DNA from: Bradyrhizobium glycinis | Lineage (GTDB): Bacteria; Pseudomonadota; Alphaproteobacteria; Rhizobiales; Xanthobacteraceae | DNA: 64,000 bases | Direction: 5' to 3' | Assembly: GCF_016031655.1 (NCBI RefSeq) | Contig: NZ_JACCHQ010000008.1 | Span: forward strand, 248,001-312,000 | In this document: positions 8,027-16,238 of the stretch, one piece after another | How the letters are laid out: each line of letters opens with the position of its first letter | How positions within the stretch are numbered: position 1 is the stretch's first letter | Notes under the pieces: generated by a model | Told to the model about the DNA's origin: nothing | The model's input: only the letters and a program-made list of their open reading frames with translations | The model's database searches: none | Position numbers and translations under genes: made by a program

Positions 8027-9684
8027 ACCGCTTCGCCGAGCTGCTCGATCGCCTCGCCTATGAGCCCGGCCGCAACAACAAGCTGCGGCTGCTCACCGGC
8101 TATTTTCGCGAGGTCGGCGATCCCGACCGCGGCTACGCGCTCGCCGCGCTGACCGGCGCACTCAGTTTCAAGCACGCCAAGCCCGCGCTGATCCGCGATC
8201 TCATCGCGGCACGCACGGATGAGGTGCTGTTCGGGCTGAGCTACGATTATGTCGGCGATCTCTCCGAGACGGTGGCGCTGATGTGGCCGAAGGCCGCGCT
8301 CGCCGCCCACAACAACCCACCGCCACCGAGCCTCACCGAAGTCGTCACCACGCTGCGCACGCTCGGCAAGACCGAGCTGCCCAAGCAGCTCGAGCGCTGG
8401 CTCGACGAGCTCGATGAGACCGGCCGCTGGGCGCTGCTGAAGCTCGTCACCGGGAGCTTGCGGATCGGCATCTCCGCGCGTCTTGCAAAGACTGCGGCTG
8501 CCGCGCTCGGCGACAAGGACCCGCACGAGATCGAACTGATCTGGCCGGGGCTCATCCCGCCCTATCTCGACCTGTTCGCCTGGCTGGAAGGCCGCGGCGA
8601 CAAGCCCGTCAACCGCGATCCCGCGCCGTTCCGCCCCGTGATGCTGGCGCATGCCATCGAGGACGGCGATTTCGCCGGGCTCGACCCCGCCGACTACATC
8701 GCCGAATGGAAATGGGACGGCATCCGCGTTCAGGCGGTCGCCGGCCGCGACGAGCGCGGCCATATGACTGCGCGGCTCTATTCGCGCACCGGCGAGGACA
8801 TCACGGGGAGCTTTCCGGATCTCGTGCCGTCGCTGCGCCTGCCGGGCGCCATCGACGGCGAGCTCTTGATCCTACGCGATGGCCGCGTGCAGAGCTTCAA
8901 CGTCCTGCAGCAGCGCCTCAATCGCAAGGTCGTCTCGCCGAAGCTGATCAAGGAGTTTCCGATTCACCTGCGCGCCTACGATCTGCTTGGCGACGACGAG
9001 AATGATCTGCGCGAGCTGCCTTTTGCCGAGCGGCGCGAGCGGCTGGAGCGATTCATCGCAAAGCTCGACGATCCCCGCATCGATCTCTCGCCCACCGTTC
9101 CCTTCGACAGCTGGGAGGCACTCACCGCCGCGCGCGCCGATCCCGCCAGCGCCGGCGCGGGCGAGGATGCGGACGCCGTCGAAGGCGTCATGCTGAAGCG
9201 GCGCGATGCGCCTTATCTGCCGGGGCGGCCGAAGGGGCAATGGTGGAAATGGAAGCGCGACCCGCACATCATCGATGCCGTGCTGATGTATGCGCAGCGC
9301 GGCCACGGCAAGCGTTCGTCCTACTATTCCGACTACACCTTTGGCGTCTGGACCGAGACCGAGAACGGCGAGGAGCTGGTGCCGGTCGGAAAAGCCTATT
9401 TCGGCTTCACCGACGAGGAGCTCTTGCAAATCGACCGCTTCGTCCGCCGCAACACCACGGAAAAATTCGGCCCCGTGCGTCACGTCGTGCACGAGGGCGA
9501 CAAGGGGCTGGTGCTGGAGGTCGCTTTCGAGGGATTGCAGCGCTCGCCCAGGCATAAATCCGGCGTCGCCATGCGTTTCCCCCGCATCAGCCGCCTGCGC
9601 TGGGACAAGCCGCCGCGGGAGGCCGACAGGCTGGAAACGCTGGAGAAGATGCTGAAGGCCGAGCCGGCGGAGATCGATGTCTGA
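8023..9684 (+). CDS. ATP-dependent DNA ligase, exonuclease-associated type
   Basis: This 553-residue ligase seals nicks in DNA using ATP. The adenylation motif is EWKWDGIR with the nucleophile Lys230. Further nucleotidyltransferase motifs are LYSRTGEDITGSFPDL and the downstream VMLKRRDAPYLPGRPKGQWW. The N-terminal roughly 200 residues form the DNA-binding domain and the C-terminus an OB fold. The ATG at 8023 overlaps the exonuclease stop; an upstream GTG frame from 7924 runs through the exonuclease gene and is rejected. Members of this family (the PP_1105 type) accompany an MBL exonuclease and are thought to work in DNA repair as a backup to the NAD-dependent LigA. Confidence 0.94.
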   Translation: MNRFAELLDRLAYEPGRNNKLRLLTGYFREVGDPDRGYALAALTGALSFKHAKPALIRDLIAARTDEVLFGLSYDYVGDLSETVALMWPKAALAAHNNPPPPSLTEVVTTLRTLGKTELPKQLERWLDELDETGRWALLKLVTGSLRIGISARLAKTAAAALGDKDPHEIELIWPGLIPPYLDLFAWLEGRGDKPVNRDPAPFRPVMLAHAIEDGDFAGLDPADYIAEWKWDGIRVQAVAGRDERGHMTARLYSRTGEDITGSFPDLVPSLRLPGAIDGELLILRDGRVQSFNVLQQRLNRKVVSPKLIKEFPIHLRAYDLLGDDENDLRELPFAERRERLERFIAKLDDPRIDLSPTVPFDSWEALTAARADPASAGAGEDADAVEGVMLKRRDAPYLPGRPKGQWWKWKRDPHIIDAVLMYAQRGHGKRSSYYSDYTFGVWTETENGEELVPVGKAYFGFTDEELLQIDRFVRRNTTEKFGPVRHVVHEGDKGLVLEVAFEGLQRSPRHKSGVAMRFPRISRLRWDKPPREADRLETLEKMLKAEPAEIDV

Positions 9685-9712
9685 GGCTCGATACCGCCAA
9701 GAAGACAGTGCG

Positions 9713-9833
9713 CCCCCTCGCCCGCTTGCGGGAGAGGGTTGGGGAGAGGGCTGTCTCCGCATTGGGACACTCCCCTAGAGGAGAAAGCCCTCTCCCGCGC
9801 CTTTGGCGCGACCTCTCCCGCAAGCGGGAGAGG
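9713..9833. repeat. Dispersed palindromic repeat with CCCGCTTGCGGG arms
   Basis: The left arm CCCGCTTGCGGGAGAGGG and the right arm CCTCTCCCGCAAGCGGGAG are inverted copies about 90 bases apart, with an inner hairpin CCGCGCCTTTGGCGCG. It occupies most of the 270-base gap between the ligase and the next gene and has no coding potential. The same family occurs at 19539 and 23419, with a divergent relative at 4351. Confidence 0.85.
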
Positions 9834-9956
9834 TGAACGAGCCCGTGGCGCATCTTACCCGAATTAAACTCCCGTAACCCGATTGACGCGCGCTTGCGGG
9901 TTCCCCATGTCCCCCGCCGTGCCTATAATGGCTCGTATCCGCTTCAGGAGTTTGCG

Positions 9957-10262
9957 ATGGTCCAAGACGTCAGAGATTTGCCGGCCGGCCGCAGCGACGG
10001 CCTGCACCGCTTTCTCGGCGGCTCTCCGCTGGCGGTCGCGTTCCGCCTGGTGCTGCTCTCGATCCTGGTCGGCGTGGTGCTGGCGGCGATCGGCTTCGAC
10101 CCCTGGAACATCATCTATAGCATCCGCCTCCTGTTCCAGCGGCTGTGGGACCTCGGCTTCGATGCGGTGAACTGGCTGTGGCGCTACTTCCTGCTCGGTG
10201 CGGTCATCGTGATTCCGATCTGGCTGCTGTCGCGCGTGTTCGGCGCGCCGCGCGGCCGGTGA
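9957..10262 (+). CDS. Small membrane protein, DUF6460-like
   Basis: This 101-residue protein has two hydrophobic segments, approximately residues 25-50 (VAFRLVLLSILVGVVLAAIG) and 75-95 (YFLLGAVIVIPIWLLSRVFG). A conserved middle contains FDPWNIIYSIRLLFQRLWD. It resembles the DUF6460 proteins of Bradyrhizobium and relatives, whose function is unknown. The ATG at 9957 follows CAGGAG (9945-9950); a longer frame from 9894 has no such site. It precedes the MBL hydrolase gene by 27 bases and may be cotranscribed with it. Confidence 0.75.
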   Translation: MVQDVRDLPAGRSDGLHRFLGGSPLAVAFRLVLLSILVGVVLAAIGFDPWNIIYSIRLLFQRLWDLGFDAVNWLWRYFLLGAVIVIPIWLLSRVFGAPRGR

Positions 10263-10289
10263 GCATGTGATCGAGGGAGTGCGCAGCCG

Positions 10290-11024
10290 ATGCAACTGCG
10301 TTTCGTCGGCTGCGGTGATGCCTTCGGTTCCGGCGGCAGGCTCAACACCTGCTTCCACGTCTCGGGGCGCGAAGCGAACTTCCTGATCGATTGCGGTGCG
10401 TCGGCGCTGCCGGCGCTGAAGCGGCTTGAGATCGATCTGGGCGACATCGATCTGATCCTGATCACGCATTTCCACGGCGACCATTTTGCCGGCCTGCCGT
10501 TCTTTCTGCTCGACGCGCAATTCTCGCGACGCACGCGGCCGCTGACGATCGCGGGCCCGCAAGGCATCGAGCGGCGGCTGCGCGAAGTGATGGAGGCGCT
10601 GTTCGAGCATTCCTCAAAGACCAAGCAGCGCTTCGAGCTGAACGTGGTCGAGCTCGCACCCGGGCAACGCCAAAGCTTCGGCGCGGTGAATGTGACGCCC
10701 TATCCGGTCGTGCACGGCGAATCCGGCGGGCCTTTCCTGGCCTATCGCGTCGCGACCGAGGGCCGCACGCTCGCCTACAGCGCCGATACCGAATGGACGG
10801 AGACGCTCATTCCGCTGGCGCATGGCGCAGACCTTTTCATCGCCGAGGCCTATATGTACGAGAAGGTGGTGAAGAACCATCTCAGCCTGAAGATCTTGGA
10901 ACAGCATCTGCCCGACATCGGCGCCAAGCGGCTCGTCCTCACCCATATGAGCGACGACATGCTGTCGCGCCTGGGCAAAGTCGAGCACCTCGCCGCCGAA
11001 GACGGCATGGTGCTCGTGTTCTGA
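10290..11024 (+). CDS. MBL-fold metallohydrolase, RNase Z-like
   Basis: This 244-residue cytoplasmic protein has the zinc motif HFHGDHFAGLPFFL near residue 57, a second His in PVVHGESG, the Asp ligand in AYSADTEWTE and a final His in LVLTHMSDDM. The layout fits the tRNase Z/ElaC-like branch of the metallo-beta-lactamase superfamily (COG1234). It is shorter than typical tRNase Z (about 300 residues) and I see no exosite arm, so a tRNA role is uncertain and general phosphodiesterase or hydrolase activity is the safer call. It lies three bases upstream of the MATE gene and is probably cotranscribed with it. Confidence 0.83.
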   Translation: MQLRFVGCGDAFGSGGRLNTCFHVSGREANFLIDCGASALPALKRLEIDLGDIDLILITHFHGDHFAGLPFFLLDAQFSRRTRPLTIAGPQGIERRLREVMEALFEHSSKTKQRFELNVVELAPGQRQSFGAVNVTPYPVVHGESGGPFLAYRVATEGRTLAYSADTEWTETLIPLAHGADLFIAEAYMYEKVVKNHLSLKILEQHLPDIGAKRLVLTHMSDDMLSRLGKVEHLAAEDGMVLVF

Positions 11025-11027
11025 TCG

Positions 11028-12353
11028 ATGCACGCACCCGTCCATCACCGCGTCGGCAGCCGGCAGGTCTTTGCCATCGCGGGGCCCGCGATGGTCGCGA
11101 ACCTCACGACGCCGCTGATCGGCGTGGTCTCGACCACCGCGATCGGACGGCTCGACGATGCCGCGCTGCTCGGCGGCGTCGCGATGGCCTCCGTCATCTT
11201 CGACTGCCTGTTCTGGCTGTTCGGCTTCCTGCGCATGAGCACGCTCGCGTTCACCGCGCAGGCGCTCGGCGCGGGCGAGAGCCGCGAGCAAACCGTGATC
11301 CTGGTGCGCGGCTTCATCGTCGCCGGCCTGATCGGCGCGGCGCTGATCGTGCTGCAGCTGCCGCTGGCAGGCCTGCTCTTCGACCTGATGGGCGGCAGCG
11401 ACGGCGTGACGCGCGCGGCAAAGACCTATTTCATGATCCGGATCTGGTCCTCGCCCTTCGCCTTCGCCAATTACGTCATCCTCGGCTGGCTGGTGGGGCA
11501 GGCCCGTGCCAATCCGGCGCTTGCGCTCCAGGTCGTCATCAACCTCATCAACATGGTGGCGACGATCCTATTGGTGTTGGTCTACGACACCGGCATTGCC
11601 GGCGCGGCGATCGCCGCGCTTCTGTCGGAGACGATCGGCTTCATGCTCGGCGTGATCGTGTGCCGGCGCCATGCGGTCGGCGGTTTTGCCGTGCCTCGTG
11701 CAACGCTGTTCGATCGCGAAAAGCTGATGCGGCTCCTGGCTGTCAACACCGACATCCTGATCCGCACCGCGGCGTTGATTGCCGTGTTCCTGTTCTTCAC
11801 CGCCAAGGGCGCGCGGGCCGGCGACGTCACGCTGGCGGCGAACTCCGTGCTCAACAATTTCCTCCTGGTCAGCGCTTTCTTCCTCGATGGCCTTGCGAAC
11901 GCGGCCCAGCAGCTCTGCGGCCGCGCCTTTGGCGGGCGCGACGCCAAGGGATTTGCGGATTCGACCAGACTGGTGCTGAGGTGGGGGCTCGGCTTCGCCG
12001 TCGTCGTCGCCGTGCTGTTCGCAGGTTTCGGCCCTGATATCATCAACGTCATGACGGCGAGCGAGGACGTCCGCCGCGCCGCGCGCGAGTTCCTGCCCTT
12101 CATCGTGCTGGCGCCGGTTCCCGGCGTGTTCGCCTTCGGCTTCGACGGCATCTATGTCGGCGCGACCTGGGCGCGGGAGATGCGCAACCTGATGCTGCTC
12201 TCGCTCGCGATCTTCTTCGCCGTCTGGCTGGCGCTGCAATCGTTCGGCAATGCCGGCCTGTGGAGCGCGCTGATCGCGTTCTACGTCGCGCGCGGCGGCT
12301 TGCAGGGGGCGAGGTATCCGGCGCTGTATCGGGCGACGTTCGCGAGACCGTAG
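11028..12353 (+). CDS. MATE family efflux transporter
   Basis: This 441-residue protein has about twelve hydrophobic segments in two similar halves, as in multidrug and toxin extrusion carriers (NorM/DinF type). Recognisable family stretches are AGPAMVANLTTPLIGVVST near the N-terminus and ANSVLNNFLLVSAFFLDGL at the start of the second half. It would export small, often cationic, compounds from the cytoplasm by ion antiport. The ATG at 11028 is three bases after the preceding stop. It is the last gene before a dispersed repeat and a convergent pyrD. The substrate cannot be told from sequence. Confidence 0.92.
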   Translation: MHAPVHHRVGSRQVFAIAGPAMVANLTTPLIGVVSTTAIGRLDDAALLGGVAMASVIFDCLFWLFGFLRMSTLAFTAQALGAGESREQTVILVRGFIVAGLIGAALIVLQLPLAGLLFDLMGGSDGVTRAAKTYFMIRIWSSPFAFANYVILGWLVGQARANPALALQVVINLINMVATILLVLVYDTGIAGAAIAALLSETIGFMLGVIVCRRHAVGGFAVPRATLFDREKLMRLLAVNTDILIRTAALIAVFLFFTAKGARAGDVTLAANSVLNNFLLVSAFFLDGLANAAQQLCGRAFGGRDAKGFADSTRLVLRWGLGFAVVVAVLFAGFGPDIINVMTASEDVRRAAREFLPFIVLAPVPGVFAFGFDGIYVGATWAREMRNLMLLSLAIFFAVWLALQSFGNAGLWSALIAFYVARGGLQGARYPALYRATFARP

Positions 12354-12355
12354 CT

Positions 12356-12500
12356 CTCGTGTCCCGGACGCGCTGCAGCGTGAAACGCTGCTGCGCAGAG
12401 CCGGGACCCATTTGTCATCGAGCTCGCTGTCACATGGGCCCCGGCTCTGCAGCGCACCACGCCGAAGTCGGCGCGCTGTGCTGCGTCCGGGGCACGAGAC
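12356..12500. repeat. Dispersed repeat, CGGACGCG/GCAGAGCCGGG type
   Basis: This intergenic element begins CTCGTGTCCCGGACGCG and ends with its inverted counterpart CTGCGTCCGGGGCACGAG. Inside are the inverted GCGCAGAGCCGGGACCCA and GGGCCCCGGCTCTGCAGCGC. A second copy of the same design lies at 51911-52042. It sits between the convergent MATE and pyrD genes and fills that gap. Confidence 0.85.
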
Positions 12501-12504
12501 TGCC

Positions 12505-13602
12505 TCACATTCCCGGCCAGTCTTCCGCCGTCAGCGTCGCCGCATCGGCGCCGACGATCTCGGAGAGCGAATCCCGACCCGTGCGGAGCAGCGTCGAGGT
12601 CAGGTCGCGCTTGATCTCGTCGACGAGGCCGAGGCCCTTGTAGACCAGCGACGAATAGAGCTGGATCAGGCTGGCCCCGGCGCGGATCTTGGTCAGCGCG
12701 GCGCCGCCCGAATCCACGCCGCCGACGCCGATCAGCGGGAATGCGCCCTCGACGCGCACATAGGTCTCCGCGACCATGCGTGTCGACAGACGGAACAGCG
12801 GCCGGCCGGACAGGCCGCCTTGCTCCTTCGCCCGCGTCTCTTCACGCAACGTGCTCGGCCGCGCGATCGTTGTGTTCGACACGATCATGCCGTCGACCCG
12901 GCGCGAACGCGCGACCTGGACGACGTCGTCGAGCTGGGCGAGGCTCAAATCCGGCGCGATCTTGAGCAGCACCGGCGTGTCGCCGGCCTTCTGCCTGACA
13001 CGCTCGCGGGCGTCGATCACGCGCGCGAGCAGATCGTCGAGCAGCGCGCCTTCCTGAAGGTTGCGCAGGCCCGGCGTGTTCGGCGAGGAGACGTTGACGG
13101 TGAAATAGCTCGCCACCGGCGCGAAGGTCTCGATCAGCTTGACGTAGTCGCCGACGCGGTCCGGCGAATCCTTGTTGGCGCCGACATTGACGCCGACGAT
13201 GCCGCCGTGCTGCGCGCGCGCCGCAAGCCGGCGCAGAGCCGCCTCCGCGCCGTCATTGTTGAAGCCCATGCGGTTGATGATCGCCTCGTCGCGCTCAAGC
13301 CGGAACAGCCGCGGCCGCGGATTGCCGGCTTGCGGCTTCGGCGTCACCGAGCCGATCTCGACGAAACCGAAGCCGAGCCGCAGCAGCGCATCCGGCACCT
13401 CGGCGCTCTTGTCGAAGCCCGCGGCCATGCCGATCGGATTGGGAAAGTTCAGCCCGAAGGCGCGCACCGCGAGCTTGGGATCATCGGCACGCGGCTTGAC
13501 CGGCGGCAGGAAACGCAGGCCCTGGATCGCGAGGCGATGCGCGTCTTCGGGATCGAGCCAGCGCAACACCGGCAGCGAAAAGGAGTCGAACGCGCGGATC
13601 AC
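12505..13602 (-). CDS. pyrD: Dihydroorotate dehydrogenase (quinone), class 2
   Basis: This 365-residue FMN enzyme oxidises dihydroorotate to orotate in pyrimidine synthesis and passes electrons to the quinone pool. The class 2 features are an N-terminal extension with amphipathic helices (about residues 1-40, including LDPEDAHRLAIQGL), NPIGMAAGFDKSAE, and the catalytic Ser loop VNVSSPNTPGLRNLQ. Further FMN-binding residues are expected in KIAPDLSLAQ and IGVGGVDSGGAAL. Length fits the family (about 340-370). It overlaps the DUF952 gene by four bases, so the two are coupled. It should sit at the cytoplasmic face of the inner membrane. Confidence 0.97.
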   Translation of the reverse strand: MIRAFDSFSLPVLRWLDPEDAHRLAIQGLRFLPPVKPRADDPKLAVRAFGLNFPNPIGMAAGFDKSAEVPDALLRLGFGFVEIGSVTPKPQAGNPRPRLFRLERDEAIINRMGFNNDGAEAALRRLAARAQHGGIVGVNVGANKDSPDRVGDYVKLIETFAPVASYFTVNVSSPNTPGLRNLQEGALLDDLLARVIDARERVRQKAGDTPVLLKIAPDLSLAQLDDVVQVARSRRVDGMIVSNTTIARPSTLREETRAKEQGGLSGRPLFRLSTRMVAETYVRVEGAFPLIGVGGVDSGGAALTKIRAGASLIQLYSSLVYKGLGLVDEIKRDLTSTLLRTGRDSLSEIVGADAATLTAEDWPGM

Positions 13603-13943
13603 GGCAACAGCTCCGGAACATCGTGACCGCCGTCGGAGCGCATGTTGAGGTTCGTCACCGCAAGGACCGCGCCGAGATCGAGCTCGCCATAGAGATGGGG
13701 GAAAAGCTCGTCATTGCGCGACCGTTCCCACCGCAATTCGCTCCCCAGCGCATCGCCGTCGACCTCGACCAGGAATAGCGCGCGCTGCCCGAAATAGTGT
13801 TTGCGCAGGGTCTCGGGAACCTGGGCCGCGGTCGAGAAATGGATGAACCCGTCGCGCACGTCATCTGCGCTGCCCCGGTAGACACCCTGCCGTTCCGCCT
13901 CGCGCCAGGCCGAGGCCGGACAGATTTTGTAGATCTTGACCAC
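13599..13943 (-). CDS. DUF952 domain protein
   Basis: This 114-residue cytoplasmic protein carries the DUF952 pattern: KIYKICPASAWREAERQG at the start, DGFIHFSTAAQVPETL in the middle and LFPHLYGELDLGAV near the end. The family is uncharacterised; some members are proposed to be related to glutathione S-transferase-like or ADP-ribosyl-handling folds, which I cannot judge here. It is immediately upstream of pyrD on the same strand with an ATGA overlap, an arrangement common in rhizobia. No signal peptide or membrane segment is visible. Confidence 0.87.
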   Translation of the reverse strand: MVKIYKICPASAWREAERQGVYRGSADDVRDGFIHFSTAAQVPETLRKHYFGQRALFLVEVDGDALGSELRWERSRNDELFPHLYGELDLGAVLAVTNLNMRSDGGHDVPELLP

Positions 13944-14053
13944 CGCTACCGCAGCCTTGTTTGTTCTTTGAGACTCTTGAGTTTTTTCGCTTTTCGCGGG
14001 TCCTCGAAACCCGGACCGCGACCGTAAAGGCCGCCCCTTCCGAACTCAAGACT

Positions 14054-14140
14054 TAGAGCCTTTTCCGCGCCGATGAAATCGGCGCGGGCATCAGATTCTT
14101 GTTTTGACGCGTTTTCCTCATGCGAACGGGTACCCGCTTC
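14054..14140. repeat. Dispersed repeat, GAGCGTTTTC family
   Basis: On the minus strand this reads GAGGAAAACGCGTCAAAACA followed by an inverted pair around GCGCCGATTTCATCGGCGC and ending AAAAGGCTCT. It is a divergent copy of the element seen at 43400-43506 and, truncated, at 56107-56166. It occupies most of the roughly 320-base gap between the divergent DUF952 and S24 genes. No further gene is seen in the gap. Confidence 0.75.
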
Positions 14141-14263
14141 GTTTGCAAACGCCGTTCTCCCCGCCTCTTGCGCGAAAAACGGAAAACCTGTTGATTTGAA
14201 GACAGTTTTCCTGAGTTGCGACGGGCTGGACCTTCCATGGTCAGACAGGCCAAAGCGCAGAGG

Positions 14264-14893
14264 ATGCTGACTCACGACCAGATCTGGGCCGCGTTGGACC
14301 GGCTGGCGGCGCGCGCCGGACTGTCTCCGTCCGGCCTTGCCAAGCGTGCCGGGCTCGACCCCACCACCTTCAACAGATCCAAGCGCGTCACCGCCGACGG
14401 GCGCGAGCGCTGGCCCTCGACCGAATCGATCGCAAAGGCGCTGGCCGCGGCCGACGCCTCGATCGACAGCTTTGCGAAGCTGATTGAGGACGATGGTGTA
14501 AGCGGCCGCGGCTCGGTGCCGCTGCTCGGCTTTGCACAGGCCGGGATGAGCGGCGCCTTCGATGAGGCCGGCCGTCCATCCGGCAGGGGCTGGACCGAGA
14601 TCGCGCTTCCAATCGCCGAGGACGGTCAAGTCTTTGCGCTGGAGATTTCCGGCGCTGCGCTTACGCCCGTCTATCGCGACGGCGACATCGTCCTGGTCTC
14701 GCCTGCGGCGCCGATCCGCAAGGGCGATCGCGTGGTGGTGCGGAGCAAGGCGGGCGAAATGACGGTCGCGACACTGAAGCGCCGAACGGCCAAGGTGCTG
14801 GAGCTTCGGCCGCTCGATGCGACGCGGGCCGAATGCACGATGGCGGCTGGCGATGTGGCGTGGATCGCGCGGATCCTGTGGGCAAGCCAGTGA
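14264..14893 (+). CDS. S24-type transcriptional regulator lacking protease residues
   Basis: This 209-residue protein has an N-terminal helix-turn-helix (GLSPSGLAKRAGLDPTTFN, about residues 23-41) and a C-terminal LexA/CI-like S24 domain. The S24 landmarks EISGAALTPVYRDGDIVLV and GEMTVATLKRR align with the LexA active-site segments SGMSM and VTVKRL. At those positions the nucleophile Ser is Ala and the general-base Lys is also Ala. If the alignment is right, it cannot self-cleave and should act as a stable or ligand-controlled repressor. The ATG at 14264 is preceded by GCAGAGG; TTG at 14216 and ATG at 14237 are alternatives. It has no obvious operon partner. Confidence 0.85.
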   Translation: MLTHDQIWAALDRLAARAGLSPSGLAKRAGLDPTTFNRSKRVTADGRERWPSTESIAKALAAADASIDSFAKLIEDDGVSGRGSVPLLGFAQAGMSGAFDEAGRPSGRGWTEIALPIAEDGQVFALEISGAALTPVYRDGDIVLVSPAAPIRKGDRVVVRSKAGEMTVATLKRRTAKVLELRPLDATRAECTMAAGDVAWIARILWASQ

Positions 14894-14995
14894 TCGCGTG
14901 ATCGCACCATGGTGCGACCCCCATTGCGACTCACTACGCCTCTCGCATAGGTTGCGCACCTGTTGCCAAGCAAGTTCATCTGGAGGGGGAATACA

Positions 14996-15748
14996 ATGAA
15001 TCGCCGCCACGCATTGAAGGCCTTGGTGGGTCTCGCACTTTGTCCGGTATGCAAGCCAGGCTTCGCCGCCGAAGGCGCGCATTGGAGCTATGAGGGCGCC
15101 GGCGGCCCCGCCAAATGGGGCGATCTCGACGCGGCCAACAAGGCCTGCGGGGTCGGCCTGCAGCAATCGCCGATCGACATCGAGGCGACGATCAAGTCGC
15201 AATTGCCGGTTTTGAAGCTGAGCTGGGGCAAGAGCGCCGACACCATCGTCAACAACGGGCACACCATCCAGCTCAACTTCGCCGAAGGCAGCACGCTTCT
15301 TCTCGGCGACGTCAAGTACAAGCTGCTCCAGGTGCATTTCCACCGGCCCAGCGAACACATGATCGGCGGCAAGAATTTTCCGATGGAGGCGCATTTCGTC
15401 CATCGCAACGAGGCCGGCGGGCTCGCCGTGGTCGGCGTGCTCATGACCGAGGGCAGGCCGAACGCGGCGTTCGGCAAGATCGTCAAGACCATGCCGGCGG
15501 CGGAAGGGCCCGCGGTGAAGGCCGACGCAACCATCGATCCCCACGCCATGCTGCCGCCGAAGCTCAGCTATTACCGCTATCCCGGCTCGCTGACGACGCC
15601 GCCCTGCTCGGAAGTGGTCGAATGGCTGCTGCTGACCGACCCGATCCAGGTGGCGGCCAGCGACGTCGCCGCGTTCGCAAAGCTGTACCCGATGAACGCA
15701 AGGCCGGTGCAGAAGGACAACCGCCGCTACGTGCTGCGATCGATTTGA
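14996..15748 (+). CDS. Alpha-class carbonic anhydrase, exported
   Basis: This 250-residue enzyme interconverts CO2 and bicarbonate in the periplasm. The leader (MNRRHALKALVGLALCPVCK, ending near GFAA) is short with an RR pair, so Sec or Tat export is possible. The mature domain starts HWSYEGAGGPAKWGDL, then QQSPIDIE; the zinc histidines are in LLQVHFHRPSEHMI and FPMEAHFVHR. The substrate pocket motif SLTTPPCSEVVEW lies near the C-terminus. Length fits bacterial alpha-carbonic anhydrases. The ATG at 14996 follows GGAGGGGGA. Its last 22 bases overlap the end of the convergent ABM-domain gene. Confidence 0.95.
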   Translation: MNRRHALKALVGLALCPVCKPGFAAEGAHWSYEGAGGPAKWGDLDAANKACGVGLQQSPIDIEATIKSQLPVLKLSWGKSADTIVNNGHTIQLNFAEGSTLLLGDVKYKLLQVHFHRPSEHMIGGKNFPMEAHFVHRNEAGGLAVVGVLMTEGRPNAAFGKIVKTMPAAEGPAVKADATIDPHAMLPPKLSYYRYPGSLTTPPCSEVVEWLLLTDPIQVAASDVAAFAKLYPMNARPVQKDNRRYVLRSI

Positions 15749-16083
15749 GACGCAGCCTCGGCACTCGGAACGTTCTGGCGGACGTCCATGACGACATCAT
15801 AGTTGGCGGCCGCAATATCGTAGGCCATCAGCATGGTCTGCGCCTCGGGATCGACAATGGCCTTGCCGGGATCTGGCCCCGTGAAGGTGCGGATGCTGTC
15901 GAGGTCCCGCCACAGCGTCAGAGCCAGCATCTCGGTGCCGCCTTCAACGTCCCGGCGCAATAGTGAGGCGCCGGCGAAGCCATCGATGCCTCGAAGATGC
16001 GGTATCACCCGGGTTGCGAAGTGATGCTCATAAAGGACGGCCTTGTCGAGCGTAGCCGCCGCACGCCAGATGCGAGCGATCAT
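15727..16083 (-). CDS. Antibiotic biosynthesis monooxygenase-like (ABM domain) protein
   Basis: This 118-residue protein looks like a dimeric alpha/beta-barrel of the ABM/Dabb superfamily. Supporting stretches are MIARIWRA at the start, GIDGFAGASLLRRDVEGG and MLALTLWRDLDSIRTFTG. Members include small monooxygenases, heme-degrading enzymes and proteins of unknown role; no specific activity is visible. It starts at the ATG at 16083 (an ATG at 16095 is also in frame) and is divergent from the AraC regulator 155 bases away. Its 3' end overlaps that of the carbonic anhydrase gene. The AraC-type regulator may control it, which is inference. Confidence 0.75.
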   Translation of the reverse strand: MIARIWRAAATLDKAVLYEHHFATRVIPHLRGIDGFAGASLLRRDVEGGTEMLALTLWRDLDSIRTFTGPDPGKAIVDPEAQTMLMAYDIAAANYDVVMDVRQNVPSAEAASQIDRST

Positions 16084-16238
16084 TCTTCTCCCCAACGCTT
16101 GTCAAGGCCCGAATATCGGCAGCGATCTCGGAGCCGTATTGGCTGAAATTGCGACAACGCTCCCATCCCGATCTTGCCTCTCGTACCGGACCTCTGGCCG
16201 CGTCATGATGCGCGTGAGATGGAGCACGCGGACCGAAG

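Noticed and set aside
9894..9956. Earlier start for the small membrane protein at 9957
   Set aside because: The extra 21 residues have no family match and the CAGGAG site points to 9957.
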